This document shows, one piece after another, positions 9,442 through 17,574 of a DNA stretch of 64,000 bases (positions within the stretch are counted from its first letter, which is position 1; each line of letters begins with the position of its first letter). A program made the position numbers and the translations under genes. The stretch covers positions 66,661 through 130,660 of the forward strand of contig JAFSDH010000004.1 in the NCBI GenBank assembly GCA_017436345.1. The letters are read 5' to 3'. The stretch is from Bacilli bacterium (GTDB lineage: Bacteria; Bacillota_I; Bacilli_A; RF39; UBA660). Below the pieces are notes generated by a model. That model saw nothing but the letters and a program-made list of their open reading frames with translations, was not told where the DNA came from and searched no databases.

Positions 9442-11187
9442 ATGAATAATCAAGATTTAGTTAATGAAATAAGACAAAAAATTGATATTGTTGATTTAAT
9501 AAGTGAATATATCCCTCTAGTACAAAAAGGAAAAAATTACTTTGGAGTATGTCCATTTCATAATGATACGAATCCATCAATGAGTGTTAGTCGTGAAAAA
9601 CAAATATACAAATGTTTTTCGTGTGGTGCTAGTGGTAATGCATTTAATTTCATTATGGATTATGACCATATTGAGTTTAAAGAAGCGATTAAAGTTTTAG
9701 GAGAAAAAGCTGGTGTTGAAGTACAAGGAATAACTGTCGCACCAAAAGTAACTAAATTTGATCGTTTTTATGATGTATATGATTTAGCTAATAAATATTA
9801 TCAAAATAATTTAAATTCTAAAGAAGGACAAAAAGCAAAACAATATTTAGAAAAAAGACATATTGCTGAAGAAATCATTAAAGAATTTGGAATTGGTCTT
9901 TCTTTAGATAAGAAAGATACTTTAATGAATATTTTAACCGCGAAAGATTATAGTATTAAAGAATTAGATCAAATTGGCTTAGTTAGTAACAATCATGATA
10001 CATATATTAATCGTATAATGTTTCCACTTCATGATATTAGTGGTCATGTAGTTGGATTTAGTGGACGAATATATGATGATTCTAATTTAAATAAATATTT
10101 AAATACCAAAGAAACAATTATTTTTAAAAAGGGTGAATGCCTATATAACTATCATATAGCTAGGGAACATGCTCGAAAATTAAAATTTATTATTATCGTT
10201 GAAGGATTTTTAGATGCTATTAGGTTAAGTCAAATTGGCTACAAAAATGTTATAGCTTTAATGGGTACTGCTATGACAACAGAACAAATGAACTTAGTAA
10301 AAAAATTATCTAATAATGTATATTTATCCCTTGATGGTGATAATCCAGGTCAAAATGCTACTTTAAATATTGGAGAAGAATTAACAAAACTTGGAATGAA
10401 TGTTAAGGTAATTGAAATGCCTAGTGATAAAAAAGAACATGATCCAGATGAATTTATTATAAAATATGGTAAAGAAAAATATGTTTCTTTAATAGAATCG
10501 GCATTAAATTATAGTGATTTTAAGATTAATTTTTTGAAAAAAGGAGTAAATTTTAATAGTGATTTAGAACTATCTAATTATATAAATTCTGTTATAAAAG
10601 AAGTTAGTCTTATAAAAGATGAAATAAGAAGAGAAATAATCCTTAAAAAACTTGCAATTGAGACAAATTTGAGTTATAATACACTGGAAAAACGTTTGAA
10701 TGAGTATTTAGAATTCCAAAAAGTAGTGACCAAAGAAGAAACACCAAAAGTAGTTGAAACAAAAGAAAAAAATAAAGCAAACAAGTATGAAAAAGCAGCG
10801 TATGCATTAATTTATGGTATGGTAAATGATCCTTGGGTAATTAGAAAGTTCGAAAAAGAAAATGTTAGACTTCTTACTAAAGAACTACGTTATTTAGCAA
10901 GTGAGATATGTTATTACTATCGTAAATATGGAACTATTAATATGGCAGATTTTTATACTTATTTAACAGATAAAGAAGAGTTGCTTGTAGTCTATAATTT
11001 CATTACTAATTTAGATTATGAGGATGAAATAAGTGTTAAAGCTATTGAAGACTATATTACGGTCATAAATGAATATAATGTGAGGCAAGAGATAAAACGC
11101 CTAAGTGATTTAGTCAAAAAGGAAAATGACCCAATTGAAAAAGCCAAAATAGCCGAGAAAATTAGACTACTTAGAATAGGGGAGTGA
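9442..11187 (+). CDS. dnaG: DNA primase
   Basis: DnaG makes RNA primers for the replisome. The N-terminal CHCC zinc motif is complete (C37, H40, C58, C61). The TOPRIM catalytic core shows VEGFLDA (E254) and the LDGD motif (D298, D300). The C-terminal 150 residues form the helicase-interacting region. At 581 residues it has the usual length. The ribosome site is GGAGGG, and a possible -10 (TATAAT, 9413-9418) follows the upstream terminator. It begins the dnaG-rpoD-trmK run, the classical Firmicute macromolecular synthesis operon without rpsU. The TGA stop shows that TGA is not a Trp codon here. Confidence 0.98.
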   Translation: MNNQDLVNEIRQKIDIVDLISEYIPLVQKGKNYFGVCPFHNDTNPSMSVSREKQIYKCFSCGASGNAFNFIMDYDHIEFKEAIKVLGEKAGVEVQGITVAPKVTKFDRFYDVYDLANKYYQNNLNSKEGQKAKQYLEKRHIAEEIIKEFGIGLSLDKKDTLMNILTAKDYSIKELDQIGLVSNNHDTYINRIMFPLHDISGHVVGFSGRIYDDSNLNKYLNTKETIIFKKGECLYNYHIAREHARKLKFIIIVEGFLDAIRLSQIGYKNVIALMGTAMTTEQMNLVKKLSNNVYLSLDGDNPGQNATLNIGEELTKLGMNVKVIEMPSDKKEHDPDEFIIKYGKEKYVSLIESALNYSDFKINFLKKGVNFNSDLELSNYINSVIKEVSLIKDEIRREIILKKLAIETNLSYNTLEKRLNEYLEFQKVVTKEETPKVVETKEKNKANKYEKAAYALIYGMVNDPWVIRKFEKENVRLLTKELRYLASEICYYYRKYGTINMADFYTYLTDKEELLVVYNFITNLDYEDEISVKAIEDYITVINEYNVRQEIKRLSDLVKKENDPIEKAKIAEKIRLLRIGE

Positions 11188-11192
11188 AACTA

Positions 11193-12281
11193 ATGGTAGG
11201 AGAAATCAAAACTATTGAAGAAAGAAAGCAATCACTATTAAAAAAAGGTAAAGAAAATGGATATGTTACCTATGAAGAATTAGCTAATGAATTAAAAGGT
11301 TTAGAAGTAGATAGTGATACATTAGATGATTTATATAACTTATTAGTTGAAAACAACATTGAAATAGTTTCAGAAACAGCTGATAACAGTGATGAAACAG
11401 ATGATCCTAACGATTTAATCGTTGAAGATTTAACATTAACTAAAGATGTTAAAATAAATGACCCAGTAAGAATGTACCTAAAAGAAATTGGACGTATAAA
11501 CTTACTTACAACAGATGAAGAGTTTGAATATGCAAAACTAGCTGAACAAGGTGATGAATATGCTAAGAAAATGTTAGCAGAATCTAATCTTCGTTTAGTA
11601 GTTAGTATCGCAAAACGTTATGTAGGACGTGGGATGCTTTTCTTAGACTTAATCCAAGAAGGAAATATAGGTTTAATGAAAGCAGTAGATAAATTTGATC
11701 CAACTAAAGGGTATAAGTTCTCAACTTATGCAACATGGTGGATTAGACAAGCTATCACTCGTGCAATTGCTGACCAAGCAAGAACAATTCGTGTTCCTGT
11801 TCATATGGTTGAAACAATTAATAAATTAGCACGTGTACAAAGACAATTAACACAAGAATTAAATCGTGAACCAAGTGAAGAAGAAATTGCTAAGAAACTT
11901 GGAATCACAGTTGATAAAGTACGTGAAGTATATAAAATTTCACAAGATCCAGTATCACTTGAAACACCAATTGGTGAAGAAGATGATTCACACTTAGGAG
12001 ATTTTATTCGTGATGAAAGAACAATGTCTCCAGAAGAATACGCAACAGTTGAAATGTTAAAATCAGAACTTGCTAATGTTTTATCAACATTAACTGAACG
12101 TGAAGAAAAAGTATTAAGATTAAGATTTGGTCTTGATGATGGACAATGTAGAACACTAGAAGAAGTAGGACAAATCTTTGGTGTAACAAGAGAAAGAATT
12201 CGTCAAATTGAAGCAAAAGCTCTTCGTAAATTAAGACATCCATCTCGTTCTAGAAAATTAAAAGATTTCTTAATCGATTAA
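11193..12281 (+). CDS. rpoD: Primary RNA polymerase sigma factor
   Basis: This is the housekeeping sigma-70 factor (SigA). Region 1.1 is short. Regions 1.2-2.4 run from [11 protein letters not shown] through [20 protein letters not shown] and [14 protein letters not shown]. Region 3 follows, and region 4.2 ([19 protein letters not shown]) lies near the C terminus. I place the start at ATG 11193 rather than the GTG at 11184, because AGGGGAG ends at 11184, eight bases before the ATG, and overlaps the GTG. This gives 362 residues, as expected for SigA. Many promoters in the window fit its TTGACA/TATAAT consensus. Confidence 0.98.
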   Translation: MVGEIKTIEERKQSLLKKGKENGYVTYEELANELKGLEVDSDTLDDLYNLLVENNIEIVSETADNSDETDDPNDLIVEDLTLTKDVKINDPVRMYLKEIGRINLLTTDEEFEYAKLAEQGDEYAKKMLAESNLRLVVSIAKRYVGRGMLFLDLIQEGNIGLMKAVDKFDPTKGYKFSTYATWWIRQAITRAIADQARTIRVPVHMVETINKLARVQRQLTQELNREPSEEEIAKKLGITVDKVREVYKISQDPVSLETPIGEEDDSHLGDFIRDERTMSPEEYATVEMLKSELANVLSTLTEREEKVLRLRFGLDDGQCRTLEEVGQIFGVTRERIRQIEAKALRKLRHPSRSRKLKDFLID

Positions 12282-12949
12282 TGAAAATAAGTAATAGATT
12301 AAAATTAATCGCATCCTTCGTTGATGATAATTCCTATGTCATTGATGTAGGGTGCGATCATGCTTTACTGGATATTTTTTTAGTAAATAATAAGAAGAAT
12401 ATTAAAACTATTGCATCGGATGTAAATAAAGGACCTCTTGAAAGTGCTAAAAAAAATATTCAAGATTATAATTTAGAAAGTAAAATAGAAATAAAACTAG
12501 GTGATGGTATATCAACTATAAATGATAAAGTTGATACAATTGTAATTTCTGGCTTAGGTGGAGAAACAATTATTGAAATTTTAAAAGAAGATCAGTCTCT
12601 TTTAAAAAACGTAAAAACAATTATTCTTTCACCACATAGTGATATATATCAAGTTAGAAAAGAAGTAGTAAATTTAGGTTTTAAAATCATTGATGAAATA
12701 TTTACATATGATCAAAATAAACCATATGTTGTTATAAAGTTTAGTAAAGGTCAAGCAAACTATACTGATGATGAATTATATTTTGGACCAATTATTTTAA
12801 AAAATAAAAATGAATATTTTTATAAATATTACAAAGAATTAATAAATAAAAATAAAGAGGTATTAAAAAAAGTACCTAATCAAAATATAAATTTAAAAAA
12901 TAAAATAGAAAAAGAAATTGAAAGATTAGACAAAATAATAAATGCCTAA
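12281..12949 (+). CDS. trmK: tRNA (adenine(22)-N1)-methyltransferase
   Basis: A class I SAM-dependent methyltransferase with the glycine motif DVGCDHALLDI near residue 23 and the TrmK-type SGLGGETIIEIL in the middle. The family methylates N1 of A22 in the tRNA D-loop. The start codon shares one base with the rpoD stop (TAATG), so it is translationally coupled. The order rpoD-trmK is typical of Firmicutes. At 222 residues the length is normal. The C terminus is a Lys/Asn-rich helical tail. Confidence 0.93.
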   Translation: MKISNRLKLIASFVDDNSYVIDVGCDHALLDIFLVNNKKNIKTIASDVNKGPLESAKKNIQDYNLESKIEIKLGDGISTINDKVDTIVISGLGGETIIEILKEDQSLLKNVKTIILSPHSDIYQVRKEVVNLGFKIIDEIFTYDQNKPYVVIKFSKGQANYTDDELYFGPIILKNKNEYFYKYYKELINKNKEVLKKVPNQNINLKNKIEKEIERLDKIINA

Positions 12950-13002
12950 TCTTTTTGCATAAATAAAAAAATCCTTCATAAATTTAAATAGGGAGGATAA
13001 AA

Positions 13003-13716
13003 ATGAGACAAGTAATACCATTTACAAAAGATATTGAATTTAAAACGATGATCAATGAAATCACAAATATATCTTTAGAACATACTTTAGAATTAAAAGA
13101 TGATTATAATATTAATGGTGATTTCTTAATAAGTGGAAAATATAAAATTAATCAATCATCGCCAACAGAAGAGTCTTTTTCATACAAAATACCTATAGAT
13201 ATAACAATAGATAATCAATATAATACACATCTAGTAGATATTGAAATAGATAATTTTAAATATGAAAAGCAAGATGGAAATAAGTTAAAAATAGATATTG
13301 ATTTATCTATTGATAATTTAGAAAAAAAAGAAGAGTCTAAAGAAAAAGAAGAAATAGAAGTATTAGATTTTGATGAAAGAAAAATATTAACAGAAGAAGA
13401 GAAAAAAGAAATAAATGAATTAATAACAAGTACTGATACTCAAAATCTATTTAAAGAAACTTCACCGGTAAAAGAACTTGAAGTAACAGAAAATATTAAA
13501 CCAAATGTTGGATCTTTATTTGAAGTATTTAAAGATACAGAAGAAACTTTTTCAACGTATTCAGTATATATAATTCGTGAAGGAGATCAAATCGAAAATA
13601 TTATTTCTAAATATAAAACGACAAGAGAAATATTAGATGAATATAATGACTTATCAAATATTAAAATAGGTACTAAAATAATAATTCCATGTACTAAAGA
13701 TGAAAACGATAAATAA
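13003..13716 (+). CDS. SpoVID-like protein with C-terminal LysM domain
   Basis: The N-terminal 110 residues resemble the beta-rich N domain of SpoVID (an opening hydrophobic strand, then ISLEHTLELKDDYNINGDFLISGKYKI). A long acidic Glu/Lys linker follows, then a LysM domain at about 187-233 (VYIIREGDQIENIISKY, ending GTKIIIPC). In Bacillus, SpoVID anchors spore-coat encasement and is followed by ysxE; here too the next gene is YsxE-like. At 237 residues it is much shorter than Bacillus SpoVID. The ribosome site is GGGAGG. The call rests on domain pattern plus synteny. A non-spore LysM cell-surface or engulfment-related role is the alternative. Confidence 0.7.
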   Translation: MRQVIPFTKDIEFKTMINEITNISLEHTLELKDDYNINGDFLISGKYKINQSSPTEESFSYKIPIDITIDNQYNTHLVDIEIDNFKYEKQDGNKLKIDIDLSIDNLEKKEESKEKEEIEVLDFDERKILTEEEKKEINELITSTDTQNLFKETSPVKELEVTENIKPNVGSLFEVFKDTEETFSTYSVYIIREGDQIENIISKYKTTREILDEYNDLSNIKIGTKIIIPCTKDENDK

Positions 13717-14581
13717 ATTAAAAAAACAATTAAATTGTAATATAACTAAATATACTTTGTATAATAATATAAAATATATAGAAACTGATAAAGGTAATTA
13801 TATAATTAAAAGAAAAAATAATAATGATATATATAATTACTTAAATAAGAATGGTTATGATAATTATATAAATCCAATTTTCGAAATAGATGAATATAAT
13901 ATTTATCCATATCTGGATGATATAAGTGTAGAAGATAATGAAAAAGCATTGAGTATAATTAATTTAATGTCTAAACTACACGCTAAGACAGCTTATTATA
14001 AAGATATATCTTTAGAAGAAATAAAAGATATTTATGAATATAAAAAAATTAAAATAAAAGAATTAAATGATTATTATGATTATTTACGATTTATAATTGA
14101 AGAAAAAGATTATCCCAAACCAGCTGAACTATTTTTACTAAAAAATATATCTATAATATACATTTGTTTAGATAAAGTTAATATTTATCTTGATAAATGG
14201 TACCATATTTCCAAAACTAAAACTAATATAAGAAATTCTTTAATTCATAATAATTTAGAAATAGATCATTTAATTCAAAATGATATATCTTATTTAATAA
14301 GTTGGGAAAAATCAAAACATGAAATACCTATATATGATTTTATAAATTTTTATAAAAAAGAGTTTAATAAAATAAATTTTAAAGAATTAATAAAACTATA
14401 TTTTAATAACATTAAAATTACTGAAGATGAATTATACTTATTACATATTGAGTTACTATTACCAGATAAAATAATATTTGAAGAAAGTGAAATGAAAAAT
14501 ATTTATAATATAACATATATGATTAATTATTTAACTAGTACTTATTCCTTATTATTAAAAGATAATGAAGTAAATACATGA
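13700..14581 (+). CDS. YsxE/YutH/CotS-family spore-coat kinase-like protein
   Basis: This has the aminoglycoside-phosphotransferase-like fold of spore coat proteins CotS, YutH and YsxE. It shows an N-lobe with GNYIIKRKN, a helix with MSKLHAKTAYYKDI, a catalytic-loop relative (SLIHNNLEIDHLI, where the usual HGD..N is changed), a metal-loop relative (YLISWEKSKHEIPIYDF) and the C-terminal helices. The Asp of HGD and the Asp of the IDWE motif are missing or altered, so phosphotransfer activity is doubtful. The start overlaps the SpoVID-like gene by 17 bases, matching the spoVID-ysxE order of Bacillus. It is extremely AT-rich. Assignment is to family, not to a tested function. Confidence 0.7.
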   Translation: MKTINKLKKQLNCNITKYTLYNNIKYIETDKGNYIIKRKNNNDIYNYLNKNGYDNYINPIFEIDEYNIYPYLDDISVEDNEKALSIINLMSKLHAKTAYYKDISLEEIKDIYEYKKIKIKELNDYYDYLRFIIEEKDYPKPAELFLLKNISIIYICLDKVNIYLDKWYHISKTKTNIRNSLIHNNLEIDHLIQNDISYLISWEKSKHEIPIYDFINFYKKEFNKINFKELIKLYFNNIKITEDELYLLHIELLLPDKIIFEESEMKNIYNITYMINYLTSTYSLLLKDNEVNT

Positions 14582-14773
14582 TAATAAAATACATAATAGC
14601 AAAAAAAGAATAATCGCATTAACTTTAGTAGTAATAAAAATTAAAAGTATTGCTTGATATAAGATAATAACAAATAGATTTAAAAGTAAAAGAAGATACC
14701 AAAGAGAATGTCTTCTTTTTGTTTTGCATAAATTACAATTACAAAAGAAATTATGTTTATTTTTTTTGTGCAT
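14555..14773 (-). CDS. Small Cys-containing two-helix membrane protein (72 aa)
   Basis: Minus-strand ORF. Read on that strand, the ATG follows TTTTAGGTGATACT, the same AGGTGAT ribosome site used by most genes here. The N terminus is basic with a CNCNLC cluster (three Cys within 6 residues) and a KTKRR stretch, followed by two hydrophobic helices (about 25-47 and 52-72). Its 3' end overlaps the convergent ysxE-like gene by 27 bases. AT-rich DNA gives hydrophobic chance ORFs easily, so the main support is the ribosome site and the organised Cys/basic/TM layout. It is the only plausible minus-strand gene I found in the window. Confidence 0.5.
   Translation of the reverse strand: MHKKNKHNFFCNCNLCKTKRRHSLWYLLLLLNLFVIILYQAILLIFITTKVNAIILFLLLCILLSCIYFIIF
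14688..14719 (+). terminator. Possible terminator hairpin for the rightward spoVID-ysxE-like transcript
   Basis: AAAAGAAGA and TCTTCTTTT form a nine-base stem around a 14-base loop, followed by TGTTTTG. It lies about 110 bases past the ysxE-like stop and inside the minus-strand small ORF. The T tail is imperfect and the loop is long. Confidence 0.35.
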
Positions 14774-14826
14774 AGTATCACCTAAAATATTCTATGTATA
14801 ATAATTAAAAATAGTTAAAAATCTAA

Positions 14827-14855
14827 TTGTTCTTTACAACTTACAATGATATAAT
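14827..14855 (+). promoter_or_regulatory. Promoter of the prepilin gene
   Basis: TTGTTC, a 17-base spacer and TATAAT. Transcription would begin near 14862, which makes the upstream ATG at 14862 unusable and supports the GTG at 14886 as start. Confidence 0.65.
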
Positions 14856-14885
14856 TAATTTATGATAATAGGGTTGGTGATAAAT

Positions 14886-16526
14886 GTGAATTTAAGAATA
14901 AATAAAAAAGGATTTACATTAATAGAAATACTAGGTGTTATTGTTATTATAGGGTTAATATTAATTGTAGCTATCCCAACAATGTCTAGAATGATCCATA
15001 ATAATAATAACCAAGAATATGATAATTATAATAAATTAGTTAGAGAAGCTGCAGAATTATATGCTAGTAAAGTAAAAGATAAAATTGGTTCTAGTAAATA
15101 TGTTGGGTGTGCAGAGGTAGATTTAAATACTCTTATAAATGATGGATATGTTCAAGAATTTAACGATACTGAAGTTACTTGTACAACAGGTGATGGAAAA
15201 ATTAAAATAAGAAACAATAAGGGAAGTATTAAGGTTAACTTTCAGTTGATTTGTAAACGAGGAACTAAAGAAGAATATAATACTGGTTCGGAAAATAATG
15301 ATAAAGATACATGTACTGCTTATCAAATGTTAGAAGAAAATAATATAAAAATGAAATTAGATAGTGATGCATCTTTAGGGATAAATACTCCAACAGGGTC
15401 TAAAGAAACTTATATTACAAGTGGAAATAACTATATTTGGTATTCTGGTAAGATGTGGAGAATAGTAAGTTATAATAATACAACAGAAACAGTAAAAATA
15501 GTTACTGAAAACCCAATCACCAGTATTTATTATAATAGTACAGGTACAACAACATATTCAGGAAGTGATGTTGAAACTTGGCTAAATAATGATTTCTTAA
15601 ACTCATTAAAAGATGCCCCAACATTCTTAACAAGTTATAGTTGGAATGCAACTGCTAATACTGATATAAATACTAATAAAAGTAATACAAATAGTTACAA
15701 AAAAAATAAAGTAGGTTTAATAAATACATACGAATATGGAAGAATAAAAGATTGGTATAGTGCTGATGGAACATGGTTAATGACTGATGGTGGATATATT
15801 ACTGCTGCAAGTAGTGTATCTCAAACATCAGTAACAAATATTCAACCTATAAGACCAGCAATTGTTATTGCATCAGATGTTTTAGTACATAGTGGTACTG
15901 GAACTATGAATGATCCTTATATAATTGATAATTCAGCTAATGCTGTAGGTAAACAAGGTGAATATATTAATACTCGCTTTAGTGGAGAATACGTTCAATT
16001 AAATGGCAAAAAGTATCGTATTATTTCAGTAGTTGATAATACAACTAAAATAATTGGAACAACTTCAATAGGGACATATAGTTTTGATAACGATCATTTT
16101 GCTTATGAAGCTTCTGATTTAAATAAGAATTTAGAAAATACTTTAACAACTGAAAAAAGTTATGCAACAACAGGAGATTTTTGTTTAGATACTATTAATG
16201 GAGACCCTGCAGTTTATCGTTCTTCTAAATGTTTAACAAAACTTAATAGTGCTATTAAAATCGGACTTCCTCAAATTGGAGATTTATTTACAACGAAGAT
16301 TAGTGGTGTAACAAGTTCATATTGGACATTAAATCCAAATCAAGAAAATGATGGAACTGGACAAGCGTATAGTTCAACTATTAATGTTATTACAAATCAA
16401 GGTACAAGTAATACATCTACTATATCTTCTAGTAATGCAACTGTAATAGTATTACACTTAGATAGTTCTGTAAAAATATCAAGCGGTAAAGGAACAAATG
16501 CTTCTCCATATGTTTTAACTAAGTAA
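14886..16526 (+). CDS. Type IV prepilin-like protein with two related C-terminal modules
   Basis: The short basic leader ends KKG, followed by FTLIEILGVIVIIGLILIVAIP: the prepilin peptidase site (G/F), Glu at mature position 5 and the conserved N-terminal helix. I start at GTG 14886, which follows GGTGAT; the longer ATG at 14862 would sit at the predicted transcription start. The remainder (about 510 residues) is Thr/Ser/Asn-rich and extracellular. It contains two related units, one with YIWYSGKMWRIVSYN and the other with YVQLNGKKYRIISVV, each ending in a SGTG..DPY-type motif. No prepilin peptidase, assembly ATPase or platform protein lies in the window, so it acts with machinery encoded elsewhere or is a pseudopilin-type surface protein. 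Confidence 0.88.
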   Translation: MNLRINKKGFTLIEILGVIVIIGLILIVAIPTMSRMIHNNNNQEYDNYNKLVREAAELYASKVKDKIGSSKYVGCAEVDLNTLINDGYVQEFNDTEVTCTTGDGKIKIRNNKGSIKVNFQLICKRGTKEEYNTGSENNDKDTCTAYQMLEENNIKMKLDSDASLGINTPTGSKETYITSGNNYIWYSGKMWRIVSYNNTTETVKIVTENPITSIYYNSTGTTTYSGSDVETWLNNDFLNSLKDAPTFLTSYSWNATANTDINTNKSNTNSYKKNKVGLINTYEYGRIKDWYSADGTWLMTDGGYITAASSVSQTSVTNIQPIRPAIVIASDVLVHSGTGTMNDPYIIDNSANAVGKQGEYINTRFSGEYVQLNGKKYRIISVVDNTTKIIGTTSIGTYSFDNDHFAYEASDLNKNLENTLTTEKSYATTGDFCLDTINGDPAVYRSSKCLTKLNSAIKIGLPQIGDLFTTKISGVTSSYWTLNPNQENDGTGQAYSSTINVITNQGTSNTSTISSSNATVIVLHLDSSVKISSGKGTNASPYVLTK

Positions 16527-16530
16527 TAAC

Positions 16531-16559
16531 TTTACAAAAACAAAAAAATGTCATATAAT
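16531..16559 (+). promoter_or_regulatory. Promoter of the T-box leader
   Basis: TTTACA, 17-base spacer, TATAAT. Transcription would start near 16566, at the beginning of the T-box Stem I. Confidence 0.75.
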
Positions 16560-16565
16560 TAATCG

Positions 16566-16803
16566 CATAGGCAATGAAGTTGAGGAGTAATATATAGATA
16601 TTTATAGAGAGTTAGTGTGTGGTGGAAACTAATAATAAATATATATGAAGGTAGCAATGGAGCCAAATTATTGAACCAAAGTAAATAATTTCGTAAGTCG
16701 CGTTAAGACATAGAGATATATAAATAAATATTTATTATTTAATTATATATAAATTAAGGTGGTACCACGATCATTCGTCCTTATGGATGGATGATCTTTT
16801 TTT
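16566..16803 (+). promoter_or_regulatory. T-box riboswitch, valine-type (specifier GTA)
   Basis: A T-box leader senses uncharged tRNA and permits readthrough of an intrinsic terminator. Visible parts are: the Stem I base with GAAGTTGAGGAGTAA, the apical AGAGAG...GGTGGAAAC region (16606-16629), the specifier segment GAAG-GTA-GCAATGGAGC with GTA (Val) at 16651-16653, the 14-base T-box AAGGTGGTACCACG (16756-16769), and the terminator GATCATTCGTCC / GGATGGATGATC plus T's (16769-16803). The antiterminator bulge TGGT would pair with a tRNA ending ACCA, which fits tRNA-Val. It sits 20 bases before an HD-domain gene and about 770 bases before valS, so both should respond to valine starvation. Confidence 0.95.
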
Positions 16804-16823
16804 ATTATTTAAGAGGTGATAAC

Positions 16824-17573
16824 ATGACAATCGATATAAATATAATTGATAAAGAATTTAAAGAATATGTAAAAAACTTTGATATGGATAATAAAGATAT
16901 CTTTTTAAAGTATGAACATACTTTTGAAGTTGTAAACATAATGGAAAAAATCTGTAAAAAACTAAATTTATCAGAAGAACAAACTTCTTTAGCAAAAGCA
17001 ATCGCATACTTTCATGATTTAGGAAGATTTGAACAATTAAGAAGGACAAGTACTTATCGTGATGATTTATTAGATCATGCTGAATATGGGGCGGACTTAC
17101 TTATAAAAGAAGAATATATAAAGAAGTTTTCTATTGATGAAAAGTATTATCAAATAATAGAAAAAGCTGTCCGTCACCATAATAAATTAGAAGTTAATGA
17201 AGAATTAAGTAGTGAAGAAGAACTTCAAGTTAAATTAATAAGAGATGCTGATAAAATAGATATTTATCGAGTCATGGTCAAATTCTTTGAAAACAATTTC
17301 TTGGTAATGCCAAGTCAAAAAGTCTTAAATGAGTTTTATAATCATAAATCAATAAATAAAAAAGATATAAAAAATAAAAGTGATTCACTAATTTGCCAAA
17401 TGGCATTTACTTTTGATTTAAATTATGAAGAAAGTAAAGAAGTATTAAAAGAAACAAGATATTATCAAGATTATATCAATAGTATAAATGTTAGTGATGA
17501 AGAAGAAGTAAAAGAAGTTTTTGAAAAAGTTAAATTAGAAATATATAAATATTTGAATATAGAGGAGAGTTAA
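16824..17573 (+). CDS. HD-domain phosphohydrolase
   Basis: A metal-dependent HD superfamily hydrolase of 249 residues with H32, H64-D65 (FHDLGR), H118-H119 (RHHNK) and a late Asp in RDADKID: the complete set of metal ligands. The start is ATG 16824 after AGAGGTGAT; the longer frame would run into the T-box terminator. The gene ends one base before valS and shares its T-box, so it is probably raised when charged tRNA-Val falls. The family acts on nucleotides or phosphorylated compounds, and the substrate cannot be read from sequence. Confidence 0.9.
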   Translation: MTIDINIIDKEFKEYVKNFDMDNKDIFLKYEHTFEVVNIMEKICKKLNLSEEQTSLAKAIAYFHDLGRFEQLRRTSTYRDDLLDHAEYGADLLIKEEYIKKFSIDEKYYQIIEKAVRHHNKLEVNEELSSEEELQVKLIRDADKIDIYRVMVKFFENNFLVMPSQKVLNEFYNHKSINKKDIKNKSDSLICQMAFTFDLNYEESKEVLKETRYYQDYINSINVSDEEEVKEVFEKVKLEIYKYLNIEES

Positions 17574-17574
17574 T

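Noticed and set aside
14862-14885. Upstream ATG as start of the prepilin
   Set aside because: It lies at the predicted transcription start and before the GGTGAT site, and adds a hydrophobic stretch that does not fit a prepilin leader.
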